Shown one piece after another: positions 1 to 11,052 of a DNA stretch of 64,000 nt. The notes under the pieces were generated by a model, which had not been told where the DNA came from, ran no database searches, and saw nothing but the letters and a program-made list of their open reading frames with translations. The stretch is from the NCBI GenBank assembly GCA_958510825.1, contig OY294044.1, positions 105,500,893 through 105,564,892 of the forward strand. Reading direction: 5' to 3'. A program made the position numbers and the translations under genes. This stretch comes from Brachypterus glaber (taxonomy: Eukaryota; Arthropoda; Insecta; Coleoptera; Kateretidae). The number at the start of each line of letters is the position of its first letter. Positions within the stretch are counted from its first letter, which is position 1.

Positions 1-893
1 TCGCGTTCCCCGCCCAATATTAGTAATGTTAGCCAAAGTACACGGAAAAAAAAATTATAGCTAGGAGCGCTATAACACACATACCAAGCAAATTATAATC
101 GCTTATTATATAAATACAAGGCTTTCTCTTACAATTATGGCAGTCAGTGTAAAAATTTATATGAAATACTTTAATTGTTTAGTGAATAATAAAATATAAC
201 AAATAGTATGGCATTTATAGCTTAAATAGATTTAATTATTGTCCGTGCTAATAATTTTTATAATATAATAAAATTTCTGTAAATTTATAATAGTGCCTGT
301 AATAAATATAATCGTGTCTGTAATATATATAATCGTTTCCAATTTATTTTTAACATTATTAGTTATTGTGTCCCTTATAATCTATAGCTTAAATCACTAT
401 AATTTGCCACTGTTACCAAATATCTTATAATGTATAGCGCAGAGCCCACTAATTTCTTTCCGTGTATACAGGGAGGAATTTTCTAGGTTTTTTGTCTTCA
501 GTGACTGTAGTATGCTCCTAAGTACTTTTTTAAATTTACTCCCACTTAAAGTTTGGCGCCCCAGGGGGGGACCCTGCTGCCCCAAACATTAAAATAATAA
601 GAACTTACCCTTACTGATGTCTTGAATTGTGGGAAATAAAGTGGTTGATGAAAAAATTAAATGATAAAGAAATTAAATACTAATAATTATATATTATTTT
701 AAATCAATGCTCATTAAGGTTCAGTAGCGTAACTAAAAGGATTATTTGATTTCCTAAGTTCAGTTTTATACTTTATTTGAATAAAGGATTGTATAGGATT
801 TTGAGCTAAACACACGAAATAATAAGATCCTGCACACTTATATAGGGTAATTTCAGCGTTGCTCACGTTACATCTTATGCCTATTTTAACTTT
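1..893. other. AT-rich sequence without a recognised gene
   Basis: No coding region or element boundary could be supported here. A short G/C-rich patch (554-590, with runs of G and C) stands out from the AT-rich background. The only open frames are short and low-complexity. Confidence 0.4.
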
Positions 894-895
894 TA

Positions 896-1753
896 CCCAG
901 TCCGCACATATATGGATGCAACATGGTAAAGAAAGATTTTTTAGGTAACATGTGCCATATTACATGAGACATAACATACATATGTATGCTATATAACATG
1001 CCCTATAACAGAAAGATTTTTTACGTTACATGTGCCATATTACATAAGATGTAACATACATATGTATGATACATAACATGCAATATTGCATGTTATGTAT
1101 CATATATATGGTACGAGAACATACACGATACATAAAATGTTATGAATTCAATACTAAATATGGCGTCTATATTATTTTAATTTTTATAGGTTAGAATCAC
1201 TAATATTCTTAAAATTGTTGTTAATAATAACAGTAGTAGTAGTAGAAACGCATGTATTTTTAGACAACTAAACCGATTTTAGATAATTTTAGACAAAAAA
1301 TTAAAATATATATATTTTTTTAAAATGATTATTTGCTATTTTTTTCTCTAAAAATTGGCTTTTTATGTGGCCCATGATTTTTAAGCCTGGTAGAAAGTTT
1401 GCTTTCACAGTAAAAATGCACATCGTATAAGAATTTTGCCTGATGGATGCTACATATAAAGATATTTATATACTTTAATTATTAGGATTATCAAAAAGAC
1501 GTAAAAATGTTCACCATGTCTAAATCTATGATGCACTCCATAACAAGTAAAATTCGGAAACGCCTACTTTTATTGTTATGTACCTAGTATGTATCTGATA
1601 TGTAGCATGTTATGTAGCTGATACATAACTTGAGGCGGAATTGTTAAAGTCCAAGGACTATACATGGACTATAAAAATTAAATGTCTGCAACATCACATA
1701 GAACAGTGGTTATGTACCTGCTATGTTCCTGCCATGTATTTGTGTTGACTGGG
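896..1753. mobile_element. Inverted-repeat element, CCCAG ends, ATGTA-word interior
   Basis: The left end reads CCCAGTCCGCACATATATGG and the right end closes with TGTGTTGACTGGG. Both sides are flanked by TA (894-895 and 1754-1755), so the insertion looks like a TA-target DNA transposon. No transposase frame is present, so it is non-autonomous. The interior is full of one word family (ACATACATATGTATG, CATGTTATGTA, GTATGTATCTGAT). The ends match elements at 14810, 17739 and 42442, whose interiors use other words. The superfamily is not certain; TA targets fit Tc1/mariner-like or ISL2EU-like groups. Confidence 0.7.
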
Positions 1754-2007
1754 TAAATGTATAAATTTGTCCGAAAAAGTCCGAATTTGTCTCGAATTTG
1801 TCAATTATATTAAAAGACACAATATTTACATACAATATTTATTTTTAGTAAATAACAAAATAACAAAATATATATTTACAATTAATATAATAAGTTTAAT
1901 TTGTCTTAAATTAATAATTTTATGTAATGTTGCTTACATTACATTTTGTGACAGATTTTGACTTAAGTACATGTGTCTTTAAAGTTCTGTTCTATTCCAG
2001 AATATAA

Positions 2008-2042
2008 GAGGGGGGTTTACTTTTGGACCGCACGGTATATTG
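2008..2042 (-). repeat. Isolated end of a mariner-like MITE
   Basis: The stretch reads GGGGGG, then TTACTTTTGGACCGCACGG, then TATAT. This is the terminal repeat found at the ends of the complete elements at 8267-8981 and 51186-51936 (GACTTTTGGACCGCACTG). No opposite end was found nearby, so it is probably a remnant. Confidence 0.5.
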
Positions 2043-2666
2043 GTATTGAAATTTTACTACAGGATTTTAACAAAATTCCAGTTACAATGACTTGAAATTT
2101 TGTTTTTACTTAGGACCTCAGGACAAAGGAAAGTTAAGTTCTACCCAAAAACAAGTTTTCCAGAGCCATACAGTTTTACAGAATGTCATAAGGATTAGTA
2201 AAAAAATGTTTATATGATGAAAAATGATTTTGTTTTTAACCGACTTCCAAAAAGGAGGAGGTTATCAATTCGACGTGTGACTTTGTTTTTGTTTTTTTAT
2301 GTTTGTTCCCGCATAACTTTGGAACGGATGAACGGAATTTGATGAAACTTTTTGCAACAAAGAGGGCATTCATGAGGTGGTCCCGTTTTAATTTGACCCT
2401 CGGATAATGCCGGGTAAGCCGGTTAATTAAGATAAATCTAATAATTTTAACGCAATTTCACTTAAAAACGGTTTAATTTGGTTCTACTACCAGCCAAATT
2501 ATTTTTAGAGAAATATCAGATAAGCCGGATAACTTGATTAAGGGGTCACCTAAATATTACGGCACACTGAAAATCTTTTAAATGCCGCTAAACTTGTTTC
2601 TCTGGACCTTTAATATTAAAATACCAAGAGAAAATGATAAATGTTGTGATCTTACTAAAAGGCGTT

Positions 2667-3540
2667 CAAGTTCAAGTTCAAGTTCATTTATTGACCTTTT
2701 TGTAATGTTCATAACATATAGACAAGTCAAATCAAATATAATACATAAATAAATGAATAAAATTAATCTAATACTAAAATTAAAATAAATAAACAAACAA
2801 TACAAAAATAAACTAATAAATAAATAAATACATAATAAAATTTTGACCTAAATACACACTTAAAAAGTTACAATAAATACGGATAAAAAAATATCCCGTT
2901 AAAAAAGTGTACAAAAATAATTAAAAAAGAAGTATGATAATGTCTACGTGGGCGGTGTACTGGTTTTTTGACTGTATTCATCTATCGTATAAAATACGCT
3001 ATCAATCAAAAATGATTTTAACTTATTCTTAAAAATGTTTATTTTTGTAATATTTCTAATATTACTGGGTAAAGTATTATATAGACTACTACCAGCATAT
3101 AACGGCGATTTTTTATATTGTTCCCGCTTAGGTTTTTTTAGGTATATATTGTTTGCTGCTCTCGTACTAAATGAGTGTAATTGATTATGTTTTTTTAATT
3201 TGTCCATATGAGTGTGTATATATGTAACGATTTTATAGATATAAATACACGGCAGTGCTAGTAAACCTTTTAATTTAAAAATTTCTTTGCAAGATTCGTT
3301 ATATTTTAGGTAAAATATTAAATTTTTTTTTGTGTAATAAATAATCTCTCAAAGTCTACTGATTGTCCCCAAATGATAATATTATTACTTAGTAGCGAAT
3401 AAACGGTGGCAAAATATATGGTCAAAAGCTGATCTTCACATAAATATGATTTTAGGTTAAAAATGTAAAAAATGTTTTATTTAGTTTTTTGCAAGTAAAA
3501 TCAATGTGTTCCTAAAAGTTTAGTTTTTCATCTATCATGC
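2667..3540 (-). pseudogene. Non-LTR retrotransposon 3' fragment (RT C-terminus)
   Basis: Read on the minus strand, a broken frame gives YFATVYSLLSNNIIIWGQSV, then DFERLFITQKK, a frameshift at a homopolymer near 3325, then YNESCKEIFKLKGLLALPC and an intact end at 2944-3207 finishing with FYTIDEYSQ. The W-G, QKK and LPC...IY blocks are typical of the domain after reverse transcriptase in Jockey/CR1-type LINEs. The intact element at 56463-58160 ends similarly (FYSTDEYLL). The 3' tail is a GAACTT repeat (seen as CAAGTTCAAGTTC on the + strand at 2667-2685). The endonuclease and the RT core are missing, so it is a dead 5'-truncated copy sitting inside the AACCGACTTCC element. Confidence 0.75.
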
Positions 3541-3875
3541 TAATGCTCATGATTAATAGTTAACGCTTAAAGTTTAACAAGATTTTCTTTAGTATTTCGT
3601 TTAAAATAAGGTTGGTTGGACTCTTGGGCGCTGAAATAAAAATATTACTTTTATTTTTTAGAAATTTATCTTTAAGATAATGACGTCACTAACAGTGCGT
3701 TGTGACGTCAGCAGCTTGCCGAGATGGAAGGACAACTATAATTTAGCTTAGATGACGTTACAAACTTACAAGTTCTGTGTCTCTAAAAAGTAAAAAATAA
3801 AAACTTTTCGCAAAAAAATGAACCCACTTCTATGTCTCTAAAAAGTAAAAAATAAAAAATACTTAAGTCGGTGCC

Positions 3876-4288
3876 AATGGAGCTCTCTACAACTAGAATT
3901 ATGAAACAAAAACGTCTATCCTATCTCTATCTCATTTATGCTACACTTTCCAGCCAACCAAATAAATACTGTATTTGTTTTTTATACAACAACTACAGTA
4001 TTTATTTGGTTGGCCTGAAAGTGTAGCAGTGAGCGGCACGAACGAACATAGCTAATGTAAATCTGTAGAATAAGATAATTCTACTAAAATTTAGATGGCG
4101 CCACTAATTTCTTTTATAAAAATAATATAGTTACACTTTTTGCCCGGCCAAGTAAATATTGTATTTGTTCAACAAAGAACAAATACAGAATTTGTTTGGT
4201 TGAGTGGAAGTGGGAGTGTATGTATGTCTTCTATCCTTTTTGGGTAGAACTTTTGTCCCTGTCTAATTTAACGGGAGAAATCTCCATT
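3876..4288 (+). mobile_element. 413-bp inverted-repeat MITE, copy 1
   Basis: Begins AATGGAGCTCTC and ends GAGAAATCTCCATT, giving a short AATGGAG inverted end. It contains two internal hairpins, one built on CCAACCAAATAAATACTG and its inverse (3953-4015) and one on GCCAAGTAAATATTG and its inverse. It splits the host sequence GTGCCAATTTCACAGC, which is intact in the other copy of the host element near 54.7 kb. A second copy lies inverted at 4814-5227. It is non-coding. Confidence 0.65.
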
Positions 4289-4813
4289 CCACAGCAAACA
4301 ATAATAAAATAAAAAAAAACAATTGTTAGTAATAAATTTAGGGAATAGTGAAATTGGCACCGACCTAAGTATTTTTTATTTTATACTTTTTAGAGACATA
4401 GAAGTCGGTTCATTTTTTTTGCGAAAAGTTTTTATACTTGAACAAGTTCTAAAATTTAACCAATTCTGAAAAAAACTAAAAAATTTTTAGGTGGTACGAT
4501 TATAGCGACCTTATGTTTTCTCATAAGACTACTTACATTGTTTTTTAAATTTGTAAATTCATTATAATAATAATTATTACAATAGATGTGAAAATTAAAC
4601 CTGACCCTTAGATGCGTCACATTTTTACACTTTCGCCTACTTCACTGGTGAATTAATGTTCGATGGGGTTGACTTACGTGTCTACACTGAGAAATCATTA
4701 TGGTCTCTAAGAACAAGCAAAGAATATGTATAATGCTTAGCAGTTTGTAGTATGCTCTTCGCAGGTAGTCCCTTCACCCTTCAAGGAAGTACAAAAATCA
4801 CAGTTTGAGGATC

Positions 4814-5227
4814 AATGGCGATTTCTCCCGTTAGATTAGACAGGGACAAAAGTTCTACCAAAAAAGGATAAAAGACATACATACACTCTCACTTCCACCC
4901 AACCAAACAAATTCTGTATTTGTTCTTTGTTGAACAAATACAATATTTACTTGGCCGAGCGAAAAGTGTAACTATATTATTTTTATTAAAGAAATTACTG
5001 GCGCCATCTAAATTTTAGTAGAATTATCTTATTCTACAGATTCACATTAGCTATGTTCGTTCGTGCCGCTCAGTGCTACACTTTCCGGCCAACCAAATAA
5101 ATACTGTATTTGTTGTATGAAAAACTAATACAGTATTTATCTAGTTGGCTGGAAAGTGTTGCACAAATGAGATAGAGATAGGGTAGACGTCTTTTGTTTC
5201 ATAATTCTACTTGTAGAGAGCTCCATT
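4814..5227 (-). mobile_element. 413-bp inverted-repeat MITE, copy 2 (inverted)
   Basis: Read on the minus strand this matches 3876-4288 nearly throughout: AATGGAGCTCTCTACAAG, the two internal hairpins, GGCGCCA, and the AACGGGAGAAAT end. With copy 1 it forms an inverted pair about 525 bp apart, a natural fold-back of more than 400 bp per arm. Confidence 0.65.
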
Positions 5228-6732
5228 CTACCAATTTTAAAAGTAAAAAAACAAAAAGTTATGCGGGGTTAAATTAAAAAAAAAAACTATATTTTTCAAT
5301 TTTTCAAAAAAAAATCGTTTTTCGCAAAAAGGAATTTAAAAAAAAATTAAAAAAATTGAAATTGTTTTTCAAGTTTTTTATAACTTTTTTTGCCATTTTA
5401 CCATTTACTGTGAATAGTATATAATGGAATGCGTAGTATAACATATCTTCACGGCTTATTTTAGACAAAAAAAATATTTTTTGGACTTTTTGATGACCAA
5501 GACTAAAACCTAATTTTACGCTTTCATTTTCGGGACTAAACTTTTTCCCTAGGGAATAAAAATCACGGCAACCTTGATAATATTAAAATATTTTTTTCAC
5601 TACCAGCCTAAAAGCACCTCTTTATTACTGTTCTTTTCATTGGTAGAAATATTATTTCTCTACCTATGACGTCAGAGGTTCTAAAAATAATGAATTTGCA
5701 CCATGGTTAATAATGAATTTGTATTCAGCTGTTTTGGCATCTGACGTTTCACTTAATTAATTAATCACATTGCTATTTACAAGTGTCTTTAGGCACCAAA
5801 TTTATTTCTTGCATGATAAATTAAAAAATATTAACTAAATTAGTACCTAATAACATGTTTTACAAAAAAACACTTCGAAAAGTGAAAATCATTGGTCCAT
5901 CATATTCATCCATAGATTATACAACCCATATATTACCGTAAGGATCATAGATTACTAGAGGTACAACCCCCATATATTGATTTTTGAGGAAATAGATTCT
6001 CCCTCACAGTTTTCGCCTGTCCCCTTATTTCTGGGGGAGTACCAGAATCATCACTTTGCATTTCACTTTCCATTTTTATATATTTTATTACACTTAACAC
6101 GGAAACACTTTTAAACTTAATAATTTCAGCAGATCACCAGAAAATTTCTGCCAGAAATGTCAAGTTATTCATTTGTTTTTTTAATGGCCGCGAACGGCCA
6201 GCGTGATATTTTAAATTTATAAGCTTTTTCATTAAATTTTAGTAAAATAAATAAATAGCTAATTAATTGTACTGGTAGTGAAAAAAATACTATATTTTCC
6301 ACGTGAGTGAAGATTTAACATTTTTGACCTGCGTCAAATTGCGGGATGAGCGCGCCAGCGCGAAGCCCGCAAGACTTCTCTCACTTGGTAAATAATATAC
6401 TAATACTTACTATGTGCTTTGCTGGTTCAAAAATTAGGTTTGGTGGTGTTTTGTAATAAATTAGCGATTCAAACCAATTTATTTGATTTTAACAAAGAAA
6501 ACCTTTATGTATAAATTGTTATAACAATTTATACATAACTTAAAATTTATCATCTTCGTCCATTTTTTTGACGTTTGATCAACCATATTAAAAAACAATT
6601 GAAATCGCGATAGCCATGAAACTGACTTTTCGCAATTTAAAGGCATCTTGATTAAATTACGAAAATAAAACAACCGATTTTAGACGCGTGGTTTTCAATT
6701 TTAATTTTATCTACCTACCTAAATTATGTTTG
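5228..6732. other. AT-rich stretch with a weak inverted-repeat pair
   Basis: No gene is visible. AATATTTTTTTCACTACCAG near 5588 is mirrored by CTGGTAGTGAAAAAAATACT near 6272, so 5577-6295 may be one more decayed inverted-repeat element. The segment 6325-6385 is locally GC-rich (GATGAGCGCGCCAGCGCG). Confidence 0.35.
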
Positions 6733-6868
6733 GTCCTGCAAAAAATAGTGTATATACCTCAGGACTAAACTTGGCTGTTTTAGTCGCTACGCTCGCTCAG
6801 GAAACACTAATGCAGCGGGACTAAAACAGCCAGTTTAGTCCCTTGGTATATAAATAACTATTTTTTGA
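6733..6868. repeat. Hairpin MITE with 40-bp arms
   Basis: The left arm (AAAAAATAGTGTATATACC, then AGGACTAAACTTGGCTGTTT) is matched in reverse by the right arm (AAACAGCCAGTTTAGTCCC, then GGTATATAAATAACTATTTT). The loop is small and GC-rich (CGCTACGCTCGCTC). No target duplication was resolved. Confidence 0.55.
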
Positions 6869-7195
6869 CGTCCGAAGTGCACATATAATACTCATTTGTT
6901 GTAAATCTACGAGGAGTATTATTATTTATGGATTTTTATTCGTAACTAAATTAAATATTTATTTTATCCTTAACTAAGTTAACTTGTTATAGATTATTTG
7001 AAATATTAATAAAGAATTATTATTATTTTAAAAAGCTTATTCTCACCCTAATCAATAAAATATTATAGTAGGCTATTTATTTATGGATAAGGTTCGATTT
7101 ATCTTTTTCACAGTCAATGGCGTAACTAGGATTTTCGTCTGGGGAGGGCCTTTGTTTTTTTTTTAATTTGCGTAATATGCATTATTCTTTTAAAT

Positions 7196-7553
7196 GGTTC
7201 ACACTCTACACACTTTCAAAAAACAATGTTTTTCTTTGGTCCAAAGTGGTATAATTTGACACCTGAAAATATTAAAAACCTGAAACCTCATCTGCAAAAA
7301 ACACACCTTAAAACATTTATATTGGATACCAATAGCGATGCATTTTATTCATTACTTATTTAGTTGTTATGTACGCCACTGCTATATTTTCTTTCACGTT
7401 TATACTAGTCTTCATTTCCAAACCTTAAAAAAATAATTTTTTTCCCTAACTCGCCTTATCACTATAAAACCATAGGTTTAAGCGGATATTTTTTTTTTGT
7501 CAAAATAATTAATGTTATCTTTGAATTGAATAAATTGAATTGAATTGAATAAA
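7196..7553 (+). pseudogene. LINE 3' end: last 55 codons of RT and a GAATT tail
   Basis: A short open frame (7196-7363) reads MFFFGPKWYNLTPENIKNLK and ends DTNSDAFYSLLI with a stop. This is the familiar closing block of Jockey/CR1-like LINE reverse transcriptases (FGPKxYNxLPxxIKNL ... FYS). It is followed by about 150 bp of 3' untranslated sequence and a GAATT/TTGAA repeat tail (7518-7553). The RT core and endonuclease are missing. The frame is too short for usual ORF cut-offs, and the call rests on motif likeness. Confidence 0.6.
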
Positions 7554-7602
7554 ACAAAAACGCAAGACAGAAAATTTATTTTATAAATTCAATAACTGTT
7601 TA

Positions 7603-7748
7603 GGGAACGTTCAAGTATTACGTAACGCAAATTTTGATCATTTTAGACCCCCCCCTGTAACGCTATTTTCCTATACCATTAACATGGGCGCAACATTCCA
7701 AAATGACCCCACCCCCCTAGGAGCATTACGTAATACTTGAACGTTCCC
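7603..7748. mobile_element. Hairpin MITE, GGGAACG family, 146 bp
   Basis: The ends are GGGAACGTTCAAGTATTACG and its reverse complement, with a polyC-rich loop. Target duplication TTA flanks both sides (7600-7602, 7749-7751). Other copies are at 18449, 46721 and 59338. Three-base TWA-type targets and GGG ends are typical of PIF/Harbinger-like elements; the superfamily is inferred. Confidence 0.7.
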
Positions 7749-8266
7749 TTATTACAAACAATGCGATTGTCAATTATTACAATATTTGTTAAAATTATTT
7801 ATAATAATTATATAGTAATTGGAAATGCATCAATTAAATATTAAAATTCTACTTAAACTATAAAATATTTAATTAAATTGACATTTTGACATATTTTTTT
7901 GGATTCAATAACTGTACACACCCTGTAACTTCTGAACTAGTTGAGATATAAACTTCAAATTTGGAGTGTGTATATCACACAATAAAAACTATCATTTACA
8001 ATATTTTTCAATTTATAATCGGTGAGGCGGCGCCAGGGGGCAGTGGGATACAATATTTTAAATGGTACCCATAGGTGATAAGTCATTTTTATCGAGCATA
8101 AATCCTCTATTAAACCAGGTAACTATTTATTAAAAAAAAATTTTTAAACATTTTTTTTTCTTCAACATTTTCAATATTTTTTAAAAATTAATTTTTAAAA
8201 TTTTGCACAAAAGATCCAAATAACTACACTAATTCTCCCTCATTTAACTATATATATATATATATA
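7749..8266. other. AT-rich sequence with a diverged mariner-MITE end
   Basis: Near 7915, CCCTGTAACTTCTGAACTAG followed by TTGAGATATAAACTTCAAAT resembles the inner terminal sequence of the 8267-8981 element (TTGAACCAGTTGAGATATCG). It is probably an older relative. A (TA)n run leads into the next element. Confidence 0.4.
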
Positions 8267-8981
8267 CAGTGTGGTCCAAAAGTCACCCCCCCCCCTCTTA
8301 ACTTTTGAACCAGTTGAGATATCGACTTCAAATTTAGAACTCTTAAATAAGACAATTTAAACTATCTTTTAGCATATATTTAATATTTTCAGCTCTTAAA
8401 ATGTGGGCTGGGGGGCATGGGGGGACATTTTTTTAGATGGAAAGGAGGGTCGTGTAATACATCATTTTAAAGCTTATAAAATTCTCTATTTAAACTAACA
8501 TTTTTAAATTTTTTAAAAATGTTTTTTAAGGTTTTCATTTTTCAATTTTTTTTGCTAAAACATTCGATTTTTTAAGTTTTTTATTATAAATTTTTATTTA
8601 TGTCAACTAAAATTAGTTTAAAAGTATAATTAACATTTTTTTATGATGAAATTAGGCATTTTTAAAAAATTATTTGTTTTTTTTTAGAGGAATTTTGACA
8701 TTAATACCCATTTTCAACCCCATTTTAAACCCAAATTTTTTTTTTAAATTTAATAATATGTAGTTAAATGGAGAATTTTATAAGCTTTAAAATGATGTAT
8801 TGCACGACCCCCCTTTCCATTTAAAAAAATGTACCCCCATGCCCCCCTGCCCACATTTTAAGAGATGAAAGTATTAAATATATGCTAAAAGATAGTTTAA
8901 GTTGTATTATTTAAAAATTCCATCGATATCTCAACTGGTTCAAAAGTTAAGAGGGGGGGGGGTGACTTTTGGACCGCTCTG
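8267..8981. mobile_element. Tc1/mariner-like palindromic MITE, copy 1
   Basis: Starts CAGTGTGGTCCAAAAGTCAC and ends with the inverse (GTGACTTTTGGACCGCTCTG), flanked by TA (8265-8266, 8982-8983). Behind a run of C's and G's the arms stay complementary for about 330 bp (GTTGAGATATCGACTTC, GGGGGGCATGGGGG), so nearly the whole 715 bp folds back. It is non-coding. Copy 2 is at 51186-51936. CAGT ends and a TA target are the classic Tc1/mariner signature. Confidence 0.8.
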
Positions 8982-8983
8982 TA

Positions 8984-9761
8984 TATATATATATATATAT
9001 TTAAATTTTTTTTGCGTTTAAAATAGGGTTTAAAATGGGTATTTTTGTCAAAATTTCTCTAAAAAATCAAACAATTTTTTAAAAAATACTAATTTCATGA
9101 TGAAAAAACGTAAATTATACTTTTAAACTAATTTTAATTGACATATATAAAAATTTACAAAAAAAAAACTTAAAAAATCGCATTTTTTAGCACAAAAAAT
9201 CTAAACCTTAAAAAAAATGTTTAAAAAATTAAAAAATATACAGTTCAATAAATAAATAAATAAATAAATAGAGTTGGGACACCCGGTATACTATTTTTTA
9301 TTTTTTACTTTTCCTATAGAAAATGCTAAGAAAAAAGTATGAGTTGTAAAAAATGTAAAATTTCAAGCAAGGGGGAGGAGCCCCCCTGCCCCCTTAAGTC
9401 CGCCATTCATTGTGTAGGTATTAGAGAAGTCATTATTTAACTGTAAATTATTATTTAACTGTATCAAGACTTAAAATTTTAAATTAAAATTTTTAATTAT
9501 TAAAGTGTTATACCATGTTAATTTTTTATTATTATTTTTTTTTGGATTATACATGTCTATCATTTAAATCAAAAAATATCTATTACAATATTACCTAAAC
9601 GAGTCGAGATTCTTGACCTTCGATATAAATTTTAGCCTACATTTTAAAATCTTTTTAAATAAGGAGTTCCCAAACTCCCACGGTTTATCCATACGGAACA
9701 AACTGTTTTAAAATTAATTACCAAAAGTTTAGCAAAAATGTATGACCAAAAATAAATTAAC
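8984..9761. other. AT-rich sequence with an internal fragment of the preceding MITE
   Basis: 9010-9235 is a diverged inverted copy of the interior of 8267-8981 (AAAATGGGTATTTTTGTCAA and AATCGCATTTTTTAGC). A TAAA microsatellite lies at 9248-9270. No gene was seen. Confidence 0.45.
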
Positions 9762-11000
9762 TTGCTATATCTGTAAAAATGTTCTGGTTAATTCTTATTC
9801 AGACCTTACAAGATCTTATAAGATTATATAAGACCAATAAGAACTTAAGAGAACATAAATTAAGATTTAATAAGATTTATTAAGAAAATTTACATAAAAG
9901 TTAATTCTTGTAGATTCCTGTAAGATTAAATACGAAAATGTACTTAACTTATAATGGGTAGGTTTTAATAAGAAAATTCCAATTAGAATGTGGATGATTC
10001 ATTAAGCAAAGTGGTATAAATTTAAATAGCAGGTTTTAAAGAGAAAATTCTAATGAAGTACTAATAAGATATAAACATAATGTTCATATTAACTTAATTT
10101 CAGAGTTTTAAGGCGAAAATTTAGAATGTAAAAGATTTAATGAGAAAATTGATATTAAATTTAGATACCAGGTTTAAAAAGAAAATTCTAACGCAGCCCC
10201 GATAAGATTTAAACAGCAGATTTATATTGACTTAATTACAGTTTCAAGGCGAAAATTCCTATGGTATAGGTGGCGCCACATGTTATTTCCTACCACTAAC
10301 AAAACTTATTAAATGGATAAAGTCGCTTTCTTGGAATACTGTCGTTATAACTTACTAGTCAGCTAATTCGATACACATTCAGGCCTATTCACACGTACCA
10401 TTGATATTGAGATTTGTGGCAATATTGACGAAAATTGCAAGGTCATGTATTAAAACTGCATGGGATTGTAATTTTTGTCAATATTGAATAGATTTCAATG
10501 GTACATGTGAATAGGCCTGATTATCGGATTGGTATGGATCAAGATATCTGGAGTCCAGATTCTGGAGGCTTCCGATTTTTTCACTGCCGGTGTCCTCAAA
10601 TTGTTGAAAATCGATTTATGTGAGGGTGTGTGTCTAGGGGGGTCAATTTGTTCCATATTTTTTTTATTTCTCTTCGCATTTTCAAGATACAAGCAAAAAT
10701 GTGTGTGTTTAAAACCATTGATCCATTGTAGAATCAGGTTCATTCTTATAAAAACCTGCTTCATTGGTAAGAAATTTCTTTCAAAATCTTATTAAAACTC
10801 GTTAAGATTAAACAAGAAAATTTTAATAAGAATTAAAATGAAATTTCTTTTCCAAAACCTGGTTCATTCTTATAAAAACCTGCTTCATTGGTAAGAAATT
10901 TCGTTAATAATCTTATTAAAAGTTCTATAAAGTTTTAATAAGATCAAATACGAAAATTTTAATAAGAATTTTAACCAGAACGTTTTTACAGGGATAGCAA
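9762..11000. mobile_element. Inverted-repeat element with AAGATTTAATAAG-word interior
   Basis: The ends are inverted repeats of about 35 bp: TTGCTATATCTGTAAAAATG then TTCTGGTTAATTCTTA on the left, matched by AACCAGAACGTTTTTACAGG and GATAGCAA on the right. The interior is built of variants of ATCTTATAAG, TAAGATTTAATAAG and GAAAATT. It contains a near-exact duplication (10737-10778 and 10859-10901, GGTTCATTCTTATAAAAACC). A separate 140-bp hairpin MITE (10380-10519) has inserted into it. No transposase is encoded. Confidence 0.6.
10380..10519. mobile_element. 140-bp hairpin MITE, CAGGCCTATTCAC ends
   Basis: CAGGCCTATTCACACGTACC at the left is inverted as GGTACATGTGAATAGGCCTG at the right. ATT flanks both sides (10377-10379 and 10520-10522). 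It is nested in the larger 9762-11000 element. No coding capacity. Confidence 0.7.
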
Positions 11001-11052
11001 CCGGTTTTAAATTAAATTACTTAAGTTTCGTTCGTTTCATAGCGTTAAGTAT

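Larger units (their letters stand above)
2237..4440 (+). mobile_element. AACCGACTTCC element, copy 1, interrupted by two insertions
   Basis: The segment starts with AACCGACTTCCAAAAAGGAG and has a second copy in reverse orientation at 54585-55502. Shared landmarks include GTTATCAATTCGAC, a stretch near GCATAACTTTGGAACGGATG, and a distal hairpin with GTGCCAATTTCAC. Against the other copy, this one carries two insertions: a LINE tail (about 2667-3540) and a 413-bp inverted-repeat element (3876-4288). The far end near 4430 shows GAAGTCGGTTCATTTTTT, the inverse of the left-end word, so AACCGACTTC may be a short terminal inverted repeat. No protein is encoded. The superfamily was not identified. 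Confidence 0.6.
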
